A DNA stretch of 64,000 bases from Bradyrhizobium japonicum USDA 6 (lineage in GTDB: Bacteria > Pseudomonadota > Alphaproteobacteria > Rhizobiales > Xanthobacteraceae): assembly GCF_000284375.1 (NCBI RefSeq), contig NC_017249.1, forward strand, positions 7,061,001 through 7,125,000, given 5' to 3'. Shown one piece after another: positions 8,801 to 15,910 of the stretch (its first letter is position 1; each line of letters begins with the position of its first letter). The notes beneath the pieces are model-generated. The model saw only the letters and a program-made list of their open reading frames with translations, did no database searches and was not told the DNA's origin. Position numbers and translations under genes: made by a program.

Positions 8801-9073
8801 CAGGCCGTCGCCGCCGACCGCGCGCACGCGGCGCAGCGCACCGCGCACCGTCTTGTCGAAGCGCTTCTCATCGGAGAGCTCGTCGACGAGATCGTGGCCG
8901 GAGACGACGACGATCGGCGAGCCCATCATGTCGAGCCAGAAGATCGGCCCGAGCTCCTTGGCAAGCCGGGTCAGGTGCTGCACCGGCGCGGCCGAATCCA
9001 GCGACAGCATGTTGCCGACCACCGGCTTGGTCGGCGGCTGCGGAATTGGGTCCAGACGGTTCTTGGATGACAT
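5837..9073 (-). CDS. Self-sufficient cytochrome P450/NADPH-P450 reductase fusion (CYP102 type)
   Basis: A 1078-residue fusion. The N-terminal P450 domain (about 1-460) has the I-helix AGHETTSG (271-278), the ExxR motif EALR (330-333) and the heme loop FGNGQRACIGRG with ligand Cys413. The C-terminal diflavin reductase begins with the FMN motif LYGSNLGTAEELA (about 503) and continues with the FAD motif YYSISSSP and the NADPH motif GPGTGLAPFRGF. The layout equals P450 BM3 (CYP102A1), a fatty-acid hydroxylase. Phe87 of BM3 is kept (Phe92), but the carboxylate-anchoring Arg47 and Tyr51 align with Ser52 and Val56, so chain recognition may differ. It lies downstream of a lipid-enzyme cluster on the same strand, with a repeat between. 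Confidence 0.95.
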   Translation of the reverse strand: MSSKNRLDPIPQPPTKPVVGNMLSLDSAAPVQHLTRLAKELGPIFWLDMMGSPIVVVSGHDLVDELSDEKRFDKTVRGALRRVRAVGGDGLFTADTREPNWSKAHNILLQPFGNRAMQSYHPSMVDIAEQLVNKWERLNADDEIDVVHDMTALTLDTIGLCGFEYRFNSFYRRDYHPFVESLVRSLETIMMTRGLPFEQLWMQKRRKTLAEDVAFMNKMVDEIIAERRKSAEGVDDKKDMLAAMMTGVDRSTGEQLDDINIRYQINTFLIAGHETTSGLLSYTLYALLKHPDILKKAYDEVDRVFGPDVNAKPTYQQVTQLTYITQILKEALRLWPPAPAYGISPLNDETIGGGNYRLRKGTFITILVTALHRDPSVWGPNPDAFNPENFSREAEAKRPINAWKPFGNGQRACIGRGFAMHEAALALGMVLQRFKLIDHQRYQMHLKETLTMKPEGFKIKVRPRADRERGAYGGPVAVASSGPRAPRKPTTRPGHNTPMLVLYGSNLGTAEELATRMADLAEINGFAVHLGPLDDYVGKLPHEGGVLIICASYNGAPPDNATQFVKWLGDDLPEDAFANVRYAVFGCGNSDWAATYQSVPRFIDEQLSKHGARAVYPRGEGDARSDLDGQFQKWFPAAAQVATKEFGIDWNFTRTAEDDPLYAIEPVAVTAVNTIVAQGGAVAMKVLVNDELQNKFGANPSERSTRHIEVQLPSNITYRVGDHLSVVPRNDPTLVDSVARRFGFLPADQIRLQVAEGRRAQLPVGDAVSVGRLLSEFVELQQVATRKQIQIMAEHTRCPVTKPKLLAFVGEEAEPLERYRTEILARRKSVFDMLLEYPACELPFHVYLEMLSLLAPRYYSISSSPSVDPARCSVTVGVVEGPAASGRGTYKGICSNYLSNRRAGDAIYATVRETKAGFRLPDESSVPIIMIGPGTGLAPFRGFLQERAARKAKGAALGPAMLFFGCRHPDQDFLYAEELKGLAASGITELFTAFSRADGPKTYVQHMLAAQKDRVWPLIEQGAIIYVCGDGGKMEPDVKAALVAIHREKSGSDAAAAARWIEEMGAKNRYVLDVWAGG

Positions 9074-9102
9074 TGAAATGTAGTCCCCCCTGCCTCAATG
9101 TC

Positions 9103-9187
9103 GTCGTTGCGAGCGAAGCGAAGCAATCCAGAATATATCCGCGGAGGCAGTCTGGATTGCTTCGTCGCTTCGCTCCTCGCAATGACG
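9103..9187. repeat. Family A intergenic palindromic repeat, copy 2
   Basis: Starts CGTCGTTGCGAGCGAAGCGA and ends CTTCGCTCCTCGCAATGACG, forming a long hairpin between the epoxide-hydrolase-like gene and the P450 fusion. Confidence 0.88.
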
Positions 9188-9205
9188 AGTTCGCAACGAC
9201 GAGCG

Positions 9206-10201
9206 CTAGCCAAACCGCTTTCTACGCCATTCGATCAGCTTGGCGCTGACCTCTTCCGGCTTCTCCTGCTGCGTCCAATGGCCGCTGTCGCGAACCAGAT
9301 ATTTTTCGAGATCGGGAATCAGCTTGTCCATGCCATCGGCGGAAGACGGCGGCAACACCGCGTCGTTTTCGGCCATGATCATCAGCGACGGCACGCGCAC
9401 CGTATGATCGAGCCCTTCGGCGCGCGTCCAGTTGCGCGACATGTTGCGGTACCAGTTGATGCCGCCGGTGAAGCCCGTTCTGGTGAAATTGTCGACGAAC
9501 ACTTTTTTCTCTTCCGGCGACAGGATCGGCGTGCGCGGATCGTGCTTCGCGTCGTAAGCCGCAATCATCTGCGGAAACGCCAGATTGACCCGCGGCGAAG
9601 CGCCCACGCCGGCAATCACTTCCTCTGCCGGCGCATCGGGCGGGCGCGGCGCCGGCTTGCGCATGAACGCATCGAATGTCTGCTCGACGCGACTGCCGAA
9701 GATCCTGTCGGGTTCGTGCGCCGGATCCTGGAACTGCACGATGTACATCTTGTCGCCGAAGCGAGCGCGCAGCAGCTCGATCGGATCGGCCCAGGCACGG
9801 TTGGTATGAGGCGTGTTGATGCCGACCACCCCCGCAACCCGGTCGATGTGCCGCAGCGGCATCTGCCAGACGATGAAGCCGCCCCAGTCGTGACCGACGA
9901 AGATGGCCTTATCGATCTGGAGATGATCGAGGAGCCCGACGAGGTCGCCGGTCAGATGTTCGATGTCGTAGGCCTCGACCGGCTCGGGCCGGTCGGTCGC
10001 GCCATAGCCGCGCTGGTCCGGCGCGATCACCCGGATGCCGGCCTCGCTCAGCGCCTTGATCTGGTGACGCCAGGAGAAGGCGAGTTCAGGCCAGCCGTGG
10101 CACAGCACGATCGGCGGCTTGTCGCTGACCGGGCCCGCCTCGTAGTAGCCCATGCGGATTCCGTTCGTCTGCACGAACTTGAGCGGTGGCATTTCAATCA
10201 T
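9206..10201 (-). CDS. Epoxide hydrolase-like alpha/beta hydrolase
   Basis: 331 residues. The oxyanion-hole HGWP lies at 35-38 and the nucleophile elbow is VGHDWGGF with Asp105, the aspartate nucleophile typical of epoxide hydrolases and dehalogenases; the acid is in ENDAVLPP and the base is His308 (SGHWTQQEKP). The cap-domain segment GGINWYRNMSRNW resembles the tyrosine-bearing lid of soluble epoxide hydrolases. It sits between a wax ester synthase and a P450 able in principle to make epoxides, a sensible functional pairing. An internal start at residue 4 is possible. Cytoplasmic; no signal peptide. Confidence 0.88.
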   Translation of the reverse strand: MIEMPPLKFVQTNGIRMGYYEAGPVSDKPPIVLCHGWPELAFSWRHQIKALSEAGIRVIAPDQRGYGATDRPEPVEAYDIEHLTGDLVGLLDHLQIDKAIFVGHDWGGFIVWQMPLRHIDRVAGVVGINTPHTNRAWADPIELLRARFGDKMYIVQFQDPAHEPDRIFGSRVEQTFDAFMRKPAPRPPDAPAEEVIAGVGASPRVNLAFPQMIAAYDAKHDPRTPILSPEEKKVFVDNFTRTGFTGGINWYRNMSRNWTRAEGLDHTVRVPSLMIMAENDAVLPPSSADGMDKLIPDLEKYLVRDSGHWTQQEKPEEVSAKLIEWRRKRFG

Positions 10202-10211
10202 GGCAATATTC

Positions 10212-11762
10212 CTACTCTGCGGCGCCCTTGACGTCGGCCGCCGGCGGCGCGTAGGCCGCCTCCAGCGCGGCGAACTCCTCCGGCAACATGTCGCACATCA
10301 CCTGCACGTGCGGAATGATGTTGGCGCCGACGATGAAGCCGAAGTCGAGCTGGTCGCGATAGCTCTGCACGGTGATGTTGAGCGCCTGTCCATGCGTCGA
10401 GATCGACACCGGGAAGATGTGCAACAGTTCCGCGCCGGCGGCATAGAGCGTCTGACGCGGGCCCGGCACGTTGGACACCGTGATGTTGGCCGCCGGCGGC
10501 AGCACGTCCGACAGGTTCGAGCGGCTGTAGAGCAGCGCCAGAACCTGCACCATCATCGGCGCACCCAGCATCGAGATGTTGGAAATCTGCGGCATCAGGG
10601 CCCGCAACGGATGCGACATCTCCTTGGACTTGGTCGACTGCGCGATGATCGCCTCCAGCCGCGCCTTGGGATCGTCGATATTGGTCGCGATCGAGCAGAT
10701 CATGCCGAACACCTGGTTGTTGGCCTCGGTGTTGCCTTCCTCGCGCAGTGAGATCGGCACGGCGGCGGTCAGCGATTTCGCCGGCAGCGTGCCATATTGC
10801 TGGAGGTAGCGCCGGACCACGCCGGAGGCGAGCGCCAGCACCACGTCGTTGAGCTTGCCGCCGGCCTGCTTGGCGAGCGCCTTTGAACGCGACAGCGAGA
10901 TCGAGACGCCGGCAAAGCTGCGTTCCGAGGAAATCGTCTTGTTCAGCATGGTCGGCGGCGACACCATGCTGGCGAGGCTCTCCCGGGACTTCGGATCGGA
11001 GATCTTGCCGAGCACGTCGGAGACGCTCTTGACCATGGTCGGGATGTTGCCGGCGAAGCGCACCGCACTCTCGATCTGGTACATCGCATTGTCGAACAGG
11101 ATCGAGCCGATGTCGCTCTTGCCCGTGCGCGGCAGTTGCAGGTTCTTCGCGGCCGCCGACGCATCGAGCGGCTGGGTGAAGAGCTGCTGATAGGAATCGA
11201 GCAGATTGGCGGCGATGTCGCGCGGCTCCTGTCCGGGCTTACTGCCCGCCGTCGGCGGATCGACCTTCCGGGGGATGGGCGAGATATCGTAGATCATGTT
11301 GGTCAGCGCCGCCCCGGCACCGCCGTCGATGGCGGCATGGTGCATCTTGGAATAGAGCCCGACCTCGTTGTCCTTCATGCCCTCGAACACGTAGAACTCC
11401 CAGAGCGGCCGGGCGCGGTTCAAGAGCTTGGCGTGCATCCAGCCGACGATGCGCTCGAGTGTGGCGCGGTCGCGCGGCTGCGGCAGGCTGGCGCGGAAGA
11501 TGTGGCGGTCGATGTCGAACTGGTCGTCCTCGACCCAGGAGGGATGATCGATATCGAGTGGCGCCTTCTCCAGCCGCGCCTTCAGGATCGGCGCGATGTG
11601 CAGGCGCGAGACGATCATCGCCTTGAAGTCTTCGAAGAAGTCGCCCTTGTAGTCGTCAGGCAGGCGAAAGATCGCCATGCTGCCGACATGCATCGGCATC
11701 TCCGGCGTTTCCAGATAGAGAAATGATGCGTCCAGCGACGACAGCTTCTTACCGTCAGCCAT
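10212..11762 (-). CDS. Wax ester synthase / diacylglycerol acyltransferase (WS/DGAT)
   Basis: A 516-residue protein starting MADGKKLSSLDASFLYLE, the usual WS/DGAT N-terminus (start at 11762; an ATG 90 bp further up is less likely because the family begins here). The catalytic HHAAIDGG block (141-148, HHxxxDG) is intact and is preceded by RPLWEFYVFEG. A second conserved region includes NVPGPRQTLYAAGAEL near residue 440. The enzyme transfers acyl-CoA to fatty alcohols or diacylglycerol, making neutral-lipid storage. It is embedded among lipase-like and epoxide-hydrolase-like genes. Confidence 0.92.
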   Translation of the reverse strand: MADGKKLSSLDASFLYLETPEMPMHVGSMAIFRLPDDYKGDFFEDFKAMIVSRLHIAPILKARLEKAPLDIDHPSWVEDDQFDIDRHIFRASLPQPRDRATLERIVGWMHAKLLNRARPLWEFYVFEGMKDNEVGLYSKMHHAAIDGGAGAALTNMIYDISPIPRKVDPPTAGSKPGQEPRDIAANLLDSYQQLFTQPLDASAAAKNLQLPRTGKSDIGSILFDNAMYQIESAVRFAGNIPTMVKSVSDVLGKISDPKSRESLASMVSPPTMLNKTISSERSFAGVSISLSRSKALAKQAGGKLNDVVLALASGVVRRYLQQYGTLPAKSLTAAVPISLREEGNTEANNQVFGMICSIATNIDDPKARLEAIIAQSTKSKEMSHPLRALMPQISNISMLGAPMMVQVLALLYSRSNLSDVLPPAANITVSNVPGPRQTLYAAGAELLHIFPVSISTHGQALNITVQSYRDQLDFGFIVGANIIPHVQVMCDMLPEEFAALEAAYAPPAADVKGAAE

Positions 11763-11808
11763 AGTTCCCTCCGCTCGTTTTGACGGGCGCCTTTGCCGGC
11801 GCTTCTCG

Positions 11809-12609
11809 TCAGGCCGATACTGCCCGTTCCGGCGGGGCATATGCAATGGCAAACGGCCCTGCCCGGTCGAACGGCCAGAATTCCCCCTCCGGTTGCGCCA
11901 GGCGGTCCGCCACGGCCCACAGCGCCGCGGGGTTCACGCCGAGCCCGATATGGCTCGCCAGGAGCACCTCGATGTTCTCGGCGCGGTCGGAGGGACGCAA
12001 CAAACAGGTTCGCCAGTTGACGACACCGTCGGCGCGCGAATAGATCGACGTCGCCGGCACCGGCAGATCGCCGGCGATCGCCTCGCGCATTTCGGCAAAA
12101 TCCTCGACACGATCGCCGGACAACGCTTCGTACAGCCGCGTGGCGTTGGTCGCCCGCACGTCGTTGGCAAACGGGCTGCCGAGCGTGACGACGTAACGGA
12201 CCATCTCGGGCGCCTGGAGCGCGAGATCGCGGGCATAGACGCCGCCGAGACTCCAACCGACCAGGCTGACCTTGCGTCCGCTCGTGGCGTGGATTTCGGC
12301 AAGGCGCCTGCGCAACGCTTCCCTCATCCGCTCCAGCCCACCGAGATTGCGCCCCATCCGCCAGGCATGCGCCTCATAGCCGAGCTCGCTGAGATAGCGC
12401 CGTATCGGCACCATCGAGAGATCGCTGGCAAGAAAGCCCGGCAGCGCCAGCACCGGATGGCCGTCGCCTCTGGGCGCGCGCATCAGGAGCGGCGACAGCA
12501 TTACGCTGGCGTTGAATTCGAAAAGTCCACGGGCTTCGGCCAGCAACAGGCCGAGGCTCGGCGGACGAAGCCGGCCCGACGCCTGCGGCTCGTCCGGCCC
12601 GGGCGACAT
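11809..12609 (-). CDS. Lipase-like alpha/beta hydrolase
   Basis: 266 residues with the lipase elbow LVGWSLGGVYARDLA (Ser about 144) and an N-terminal PVLALPGFLASD oxyanion region; LGSPFANDV downstream is typical of cytoplasmic triacylglycerol-lipase/acetyltransferase-like proteins. The ATG directly follows the TAA of the small DUF6489 gene with no spacer, indicating translational coupling. It is followed by WS/DGAT 46 bp downstream. It may act on the same acyl lipids; substrate unproven. Confidence 0.82.
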   Translation of the reverse strand: MSPGPDEPQASGRLRPPSLGLLLAEARGLFEFNASVMLSPLLMRAPRGDGHPVLALPGFLASDLSMVPIRRYLSELGYEAHAWRMGRNLGGLERMREALRRRLAEIHATSGRKVSLVGWSLGGVYARDLALQAPEMVRYVVTLGSPFANDVRATNATRLYEALSGDRVEDFAEMREAIAGDLPVPATSIYSRADGVVNWRTCLLRPSDRAENIEVLLASHIGLGVNPAALWAVADRLAQPEGEFWPFDRAGPFAIAYAPPERAVSA

Positions 12610-12866
12610 TTATTTCTTCTTGTCGCCGCTGCGCGGGCTGCCGAGACCGGCCATGGTGACGAACATGTCCTGAAACCGTTCGGCGATCTTGGGATCGAAG
12701 GTGAACCAGCTCTGGATCAGCGATTCCGGCGAGACTTTCTCGATGTTGCTCAGAACCTGCTGCTGCAGCTTGTCCATCACCGCCGTCTGCATCGGTGACA
12801 CGTCCGGCAAACCGAAGAACTGGCGGGCCTCGAGGGGGTACAGTCGATTTCGATGTTAACTTTCAT
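12610..12866 (-). pseudogene. DUF6489-like small protein gene with a frameshift
   Basis: From an ATG at 12866 with a strong GGAGGGGAC ribosome site the frame reads MKVNIEIDCTP and then goes out of phase in a five-base C run (minus strand; 12834-12838 on plus). Restoring one C gives TPLEARQFFGLPDVSPMQTA and an 85-residue product that continues to the TAA at 12610. The downstream part (VMDKLQQQVLSNIEKVSPES, then WFTFDPKIAERFQDMF) is intact and matches the small DUF6489-type protein found beside WS/DGAT genes in this group. The break is either a true mutation or a sequencing or assembly error in the homopolymer; the conserved flanks favour an error or a very recent mutation. Confidence 0.75.
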
Positions 12867-13223
12867 GTCCCCTCCAGATGAGATTCGAGCGGCTTGTCGC
12901 AGTATCGCCGCGAGAGGGCGTGCAACGCAAGCGACCTGAGGCAGGCCGCCGGGCACCGCCCTCGGACATGGTCAATCAAATCGCTCCGCCGGGCGGTCTG
13001 CTGGCCGTTTCCGCGTTTATTCCCCTCGCCGATCGAAAGTCGAATGTCGCCGGGATGCCTCTCACCCCTAAATTGCCGGTCAGTATTGCTGCACAGCGGC
13101 GCAACTTGGCGCGTTCCTTGCTGGAATGGCGCTTGCACGGGTCGAGAACTCTGGGCAACATGGATCGATCGGCCCCACCGAACAATCAAAAATGACGGTG
13201 CGGGCGAGTGGAGAGGGTCAAGA
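12867..13223. other. Divergent intergenic region, 357 bp
   Basis: Separates the minus-strand lipid block from the plus-strand peptide transporter block and should carry both promoters. No convincing gene was seen. A sigma-54-like element lies at 13121-13137. Confidence 0.6.
13121..13137 (+). promoter_or_regulatory. Candidate sigma-54 (-24/-12) promoter
   Basis: CTGGAATGGCGCTTGCA has the GG-N10-GC spacing and the TGG...TTGCA ends of RpoN promoters, though the CAC after TGG is replaced by AAT. Transcription would begin near 13149, about 75 bp ahead of the peptide-binding-protein gene. Nitrogen control of peptide uptake would make sense, but one degenerate match is weak evidence. Confidence 0.3.
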
Positions 13224-14825
13224 ATGTCAGTCGGACGAAGTCTGTTTGCGGCGACGCTCGCCGGTGCGCTCGCGTTGGCGGTCTCGCCGGCGTCGAGCCA
13301 GACGCTGCGCTATGCCAACCAGGGAGAGCTCAAATCGCTCGACCCCTACACGCTCAACGAGTCGACCACCCACGCGCATCTCGGCCATGTGTATGAGGGC
13401 CTCGTTACACGCGACAAGGACCTGAAGATCATCCCGGCGCTCGCCGAAAGCTGGGAGACGCCGGAGCCGACGCGCTGGCGCTTTCATCTGCGCAAGGGCG
13501 TGAAATTCCACAATGGCGATCCCTTCACCGCGGATGACGTGGTGTTCTCGGCCGAGCGCGTGCGGGCCAAAGGCTCGAACCTGCTGAGCCGAATTCCGGC
13601 CGACGCCAAGGTCGTCAAGGTCGACGATTACACCGTCGACTTCATCCTCACTGCGCCCAATCCCATCCTGACGGCGCTGTGGGCGACCTGGTACATCATG
13701 GACAAGAAATGGGCAGAGGCGAACGATGCGGTGGCACCGACGCCGGCCGCCGCCACGACGCCGAGCTACGCCTCGCTCCATGAAAACGGCACCGGCCCCT
13801 TCATGATCGAGAGCCATCAGCCGGGCGTGAAGACCGTCTTCAAGGCCAATCCGAACTGGTGGCGCAAGCCAGAACATAATCTGAAGGAGATCATCTTCAC
13901 GCCGATCGCATCGGAGGCGACGCGCGTCGCGGCCCTGCTGTCGGGCGAGGTGGACGTGATCGAACCGGTTCCGGTCCAGGACATCCAGCGCGTCAATTCG
14001 AGCCCGAACGCCACCGTGCTGACCGGACCTGAACTGCGCACCATCTTCGTCGGCATGGACCAGTCGCGCGACGAGCTGCTGTACTCGAACATCAAAGGCA
14101 AGAACCCGTTCAAGGACATCCGCGTCCGCGAAGCCGTCTACAAGACGATCGACGTCGACCTGATCAAGAACCGCGTCATGCGCGGCCTCTCGACACCGTC
14201 CGCTTTGATGATCGCACCGGAGCTCTATCCGCTGTCGAAGGACTTCACCCGACCGAAGCCCGATGCCGAGGCCGCCAAGAAGCTCCTGGCGGAAGCAGGC
14301 TATGCCGACGGCTTCGAGGTGACGATGGACTGCCCGAACGATCGCTACGTCAATGACGCCGCGATCTGCCAGGCTATCGTCGGCATGCTCGCCCGCATCA
14401 ACATCAAGGTGAACCTGCTGGCGCAGCCCAAGGCGCAATACTTCGCCAAGGTGCTGAAGCCCGGTGGCTACAAGACCTCGTTCTTCATGCTGGGCTGGAC
14501 CCCTGACACACTGGACTCCCACAACGTGATGCACGACATCATGGGGTGCCGCGAAGATCCCAAGGATCCCAACCGCGGCGAAGCCAATCTCGCCGGCTAC
14601 TGCAACAAGCAGTTCGACGAGCTCGCCGACAAGGTGCTCCTCGAGCCTGATACAACCAAGCGCGATCAGTTGATCAAGCAGGCCTATGAGCTCGCGATCA
14701 AGGACTACGCCTACGTTCCGCTGCATCAGCAGGCGCTCGCCTGGGGCGTGTCGAAGAAGGTGAAGCTGACCCAGCGCGCCGACAACCAGGTCCTGCTCTA
14801 TTGGGCGACCAAACAGGACGAGTAG
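13224..14825 (+). CDS. Peptide ABC transporter substrate-binding protein (SBP_bac_5)
   Basis: A 533-residue periplasmic protein beginning MSVGRSLFAATLAGALALAV with a signal peptide ending near SPASS-QT. The mature part contains LDPYTLNESTTHAHLGHVYE, WRFHLRKGVKFHNGDPFTAD and TGPFMIESHQPG, all standard in the DppA/OppA family that delivers di- or oligopeptides to the membrane complex. I chose ATG 13224 because it starts the signal peptide; the frame is open for 330 bp upstream without homology. First gene of a five-gene transporter operon leading into ggt. Ligand specificity cannot be read from sequence; the neighbouring gamma-glutamyltransferase suggests glutathione-like peptides. Confidence 0.93.
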   Translation: MSVGRSLFAATLAGALALAVSPASSQTLRYANQGELKSLDPYTLNESTTHAHLGHVYEGLVTRDKDLKIIPALAESWETPEPTRWRFHLRKGVKFHNGDPFTADDVVFSAERVRAKGSNLLSRIPADAKVVKVDDYTVDFILTAPNPILTALWATWYIMDKKWAEANDAVAPTPAAATTPSYASLHENGTGPFMIESHQPGVKTVFKANPNWWRKPEHNLKEIIFTPIASEATRVAALLSGEVDVIEPVPVQDIQRVNSSPNATVLTGPELRTIFVGMDQSRDELLYSNIKGKNPFKDIRVREAVYKTIDVDLIKNRVMRGLSTPSALMIAPELYPLSKDFTRPKPDAEAAKKLLAEAGYADGFEVTMDCPNDRYVNDAAICQAIVGMLARINIKVNLLAQPKAQYFAKVLKPGGYKTSFFMLGWTPDTLDSHNVMHDIMGCREDPKDPNRGEANLAGYCNKQFDELADKVLLEPDTTKRDQLIKQAYELAIKDYAYVPLHQQALAWGVSKKVKLTQRADNQVLLYWATKQDE

Positions 14826-14842
14826 GTTGTTGAGAAGTTGCG

Positions 14843-14872
14843 AAGTCCCGGAAGCCCAGGCTTCCGGGACTT
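14843..14872. terminator. Perfect stem-loop between binding protein and permease genes
   Basis: AAGTCCCGGAAGCC and GGCTTCCGGGACTT form a perfect 14-bp stem with a 2-nt spacer, followed by a GTTGTTT stretch. In transporter operons such hairpins after the binding-protein gene partly stop transcription or protect the 3' end, so that the binding protein is made in excess. Structure is seen; function is inferred. Confidence 0.75.
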
Positions 14873-14927
14873 GTTGTTTAGGGCTAACGCGATGATGCGT
14901 GCCGCTGAAAAGATGTGAAAGGAACAG

Positions 14928-15908
14928 ATGCTCGCTTTCACACTGCGCCGGGCAATCCAGGCCATCGGTGTCATGATCGCCGTCGGGATCATCGCGTTCT
15001 CGATGTTCCGCTTCGCCGGCGATCCCGTGAACCAGATGGTCGGGATGGATACCTCCGGCGCCGAACGCGCTGCGATCCGCAAATCGCTCGGCCTCGACGA
15101 TCCCGTGCTCGTGCAGTTCGGCCGCTATATGGGTAACGCCGCGCAATTCAAGTTCGGCGTGTCGTACCAGTTCCGCCTGCCCGTCACCAACCTGCTGATC
15201 GAGCGGATGCCGGCGACGCTGGAGCTCGCCATCGTTGCCACCATCTTCGCCATGGTCAGCGGCATCCTGATGGGCGTCTATTCCGCGCTGCGCCGCGACA
15301 GCTGGCTCGCGCATGTCTTCCAGGCCGTCTCGCTGATCGGTATTTCGCTGCCAACCTTCCTGATCGGCATCCTCCTGATCTACCTGTTTTCGGTGACGCT
15401 CGGCTGGCTGCCTTCGTTCGGCCGCGGCGATGTCGTGCGCATCGGCTGGTGGACGACGGGCCTATTGACGTTGTCAGGATTGAAGGCCCTGATCATGCCC
15501 TCGATCACGCTCGGCCTGTTCCAGATGACGCTGATCATGCGGCTGGTGCGGGCGGAGATGCTGGAGGTGATGCGCACCGACTATATCCGCTTTGCGCGGG
15601 CCCGCGGCCTCACCACCCGCGCCATCCATTTCGGCCACGCCCTGCGCAACACGCTGGTTCCCGTGATCACCGTGGCCGGCCTGCAATTTGGCTCGGTAAT
15701 TGCATTCGCGATCATCACCGAAACCGTGTTCCAGTGGCCAGGCATGGGCCTCCTGTTCGTGCAGGCCGTTCAGAACGTCGATATCCCGATCATGGCGGCC
15801 TATCTGATGATGGTGTCCCTGATCTTCGTCACCATCAATCTCGTGGTTGATATCCTCTACACCATCGTCGATCCGCGGCTGCGCTCGACGGTCAGCCGGG
15901 CGCATTAG
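14928..15908 (+). CDS. Peptide ABC transporter permease (DppB-like)
   Basis: 326 residues with six predicted membrane helices, starting MLAFTLRRAIQAIGVMIAVG as DppB/GsiC-type permeases do. The cytoplasmic EAA loop is FARARGLTTRAIHFGHALRN, which docks the ATPases. It follows the hairpin downstream of the binding protein and ends 2 bp before the next permease. One half of the translocation pore. Confidence 0.93.
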   Translation: MLAFTLRRAIQAIGVMIAVGIIAFSMFRFAGDPVNQMVGMDTSGAERAAIRKSLGLDDPVLVQFGRYMGNAAQFKFGVSYQFRLPVTNLLIERMPATLELAIVATIFAMVSGILMGVYSALRRDSWLAHVFQAVSLIGISLPTFLIGILLIYLFSVTLGWLPSFGRGDVVRIGWWTTGLLTLSGLKALIMPSITLGLFQMTLIMRLVRAEMLEVMRTDYIRFARARGLTTRAIHFGHALRNTLVPVITVAGLQFGSVIAFAIITETVFQWPGMGLLFVQAVQNVDIPIMAAYLMMVSLIFVTINLVVDILYTIVDPRLRSTVSRAH

Positions 15909-15910
15909 AG

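Noticed and set aside
7154..9070. 638-residue plus-strand open frame opposite the P450 gene
   Set aside because: It is the antisense of the CYP102-type gene; arginine- and histidine-rich without known motif, a usual artefact of GC-rich codon bias.
13227..15314. 695-residue minus-strand open frame
   Set aside because: Antisense to the peptide-binding-protein and permease genes, which have clear family motifs.
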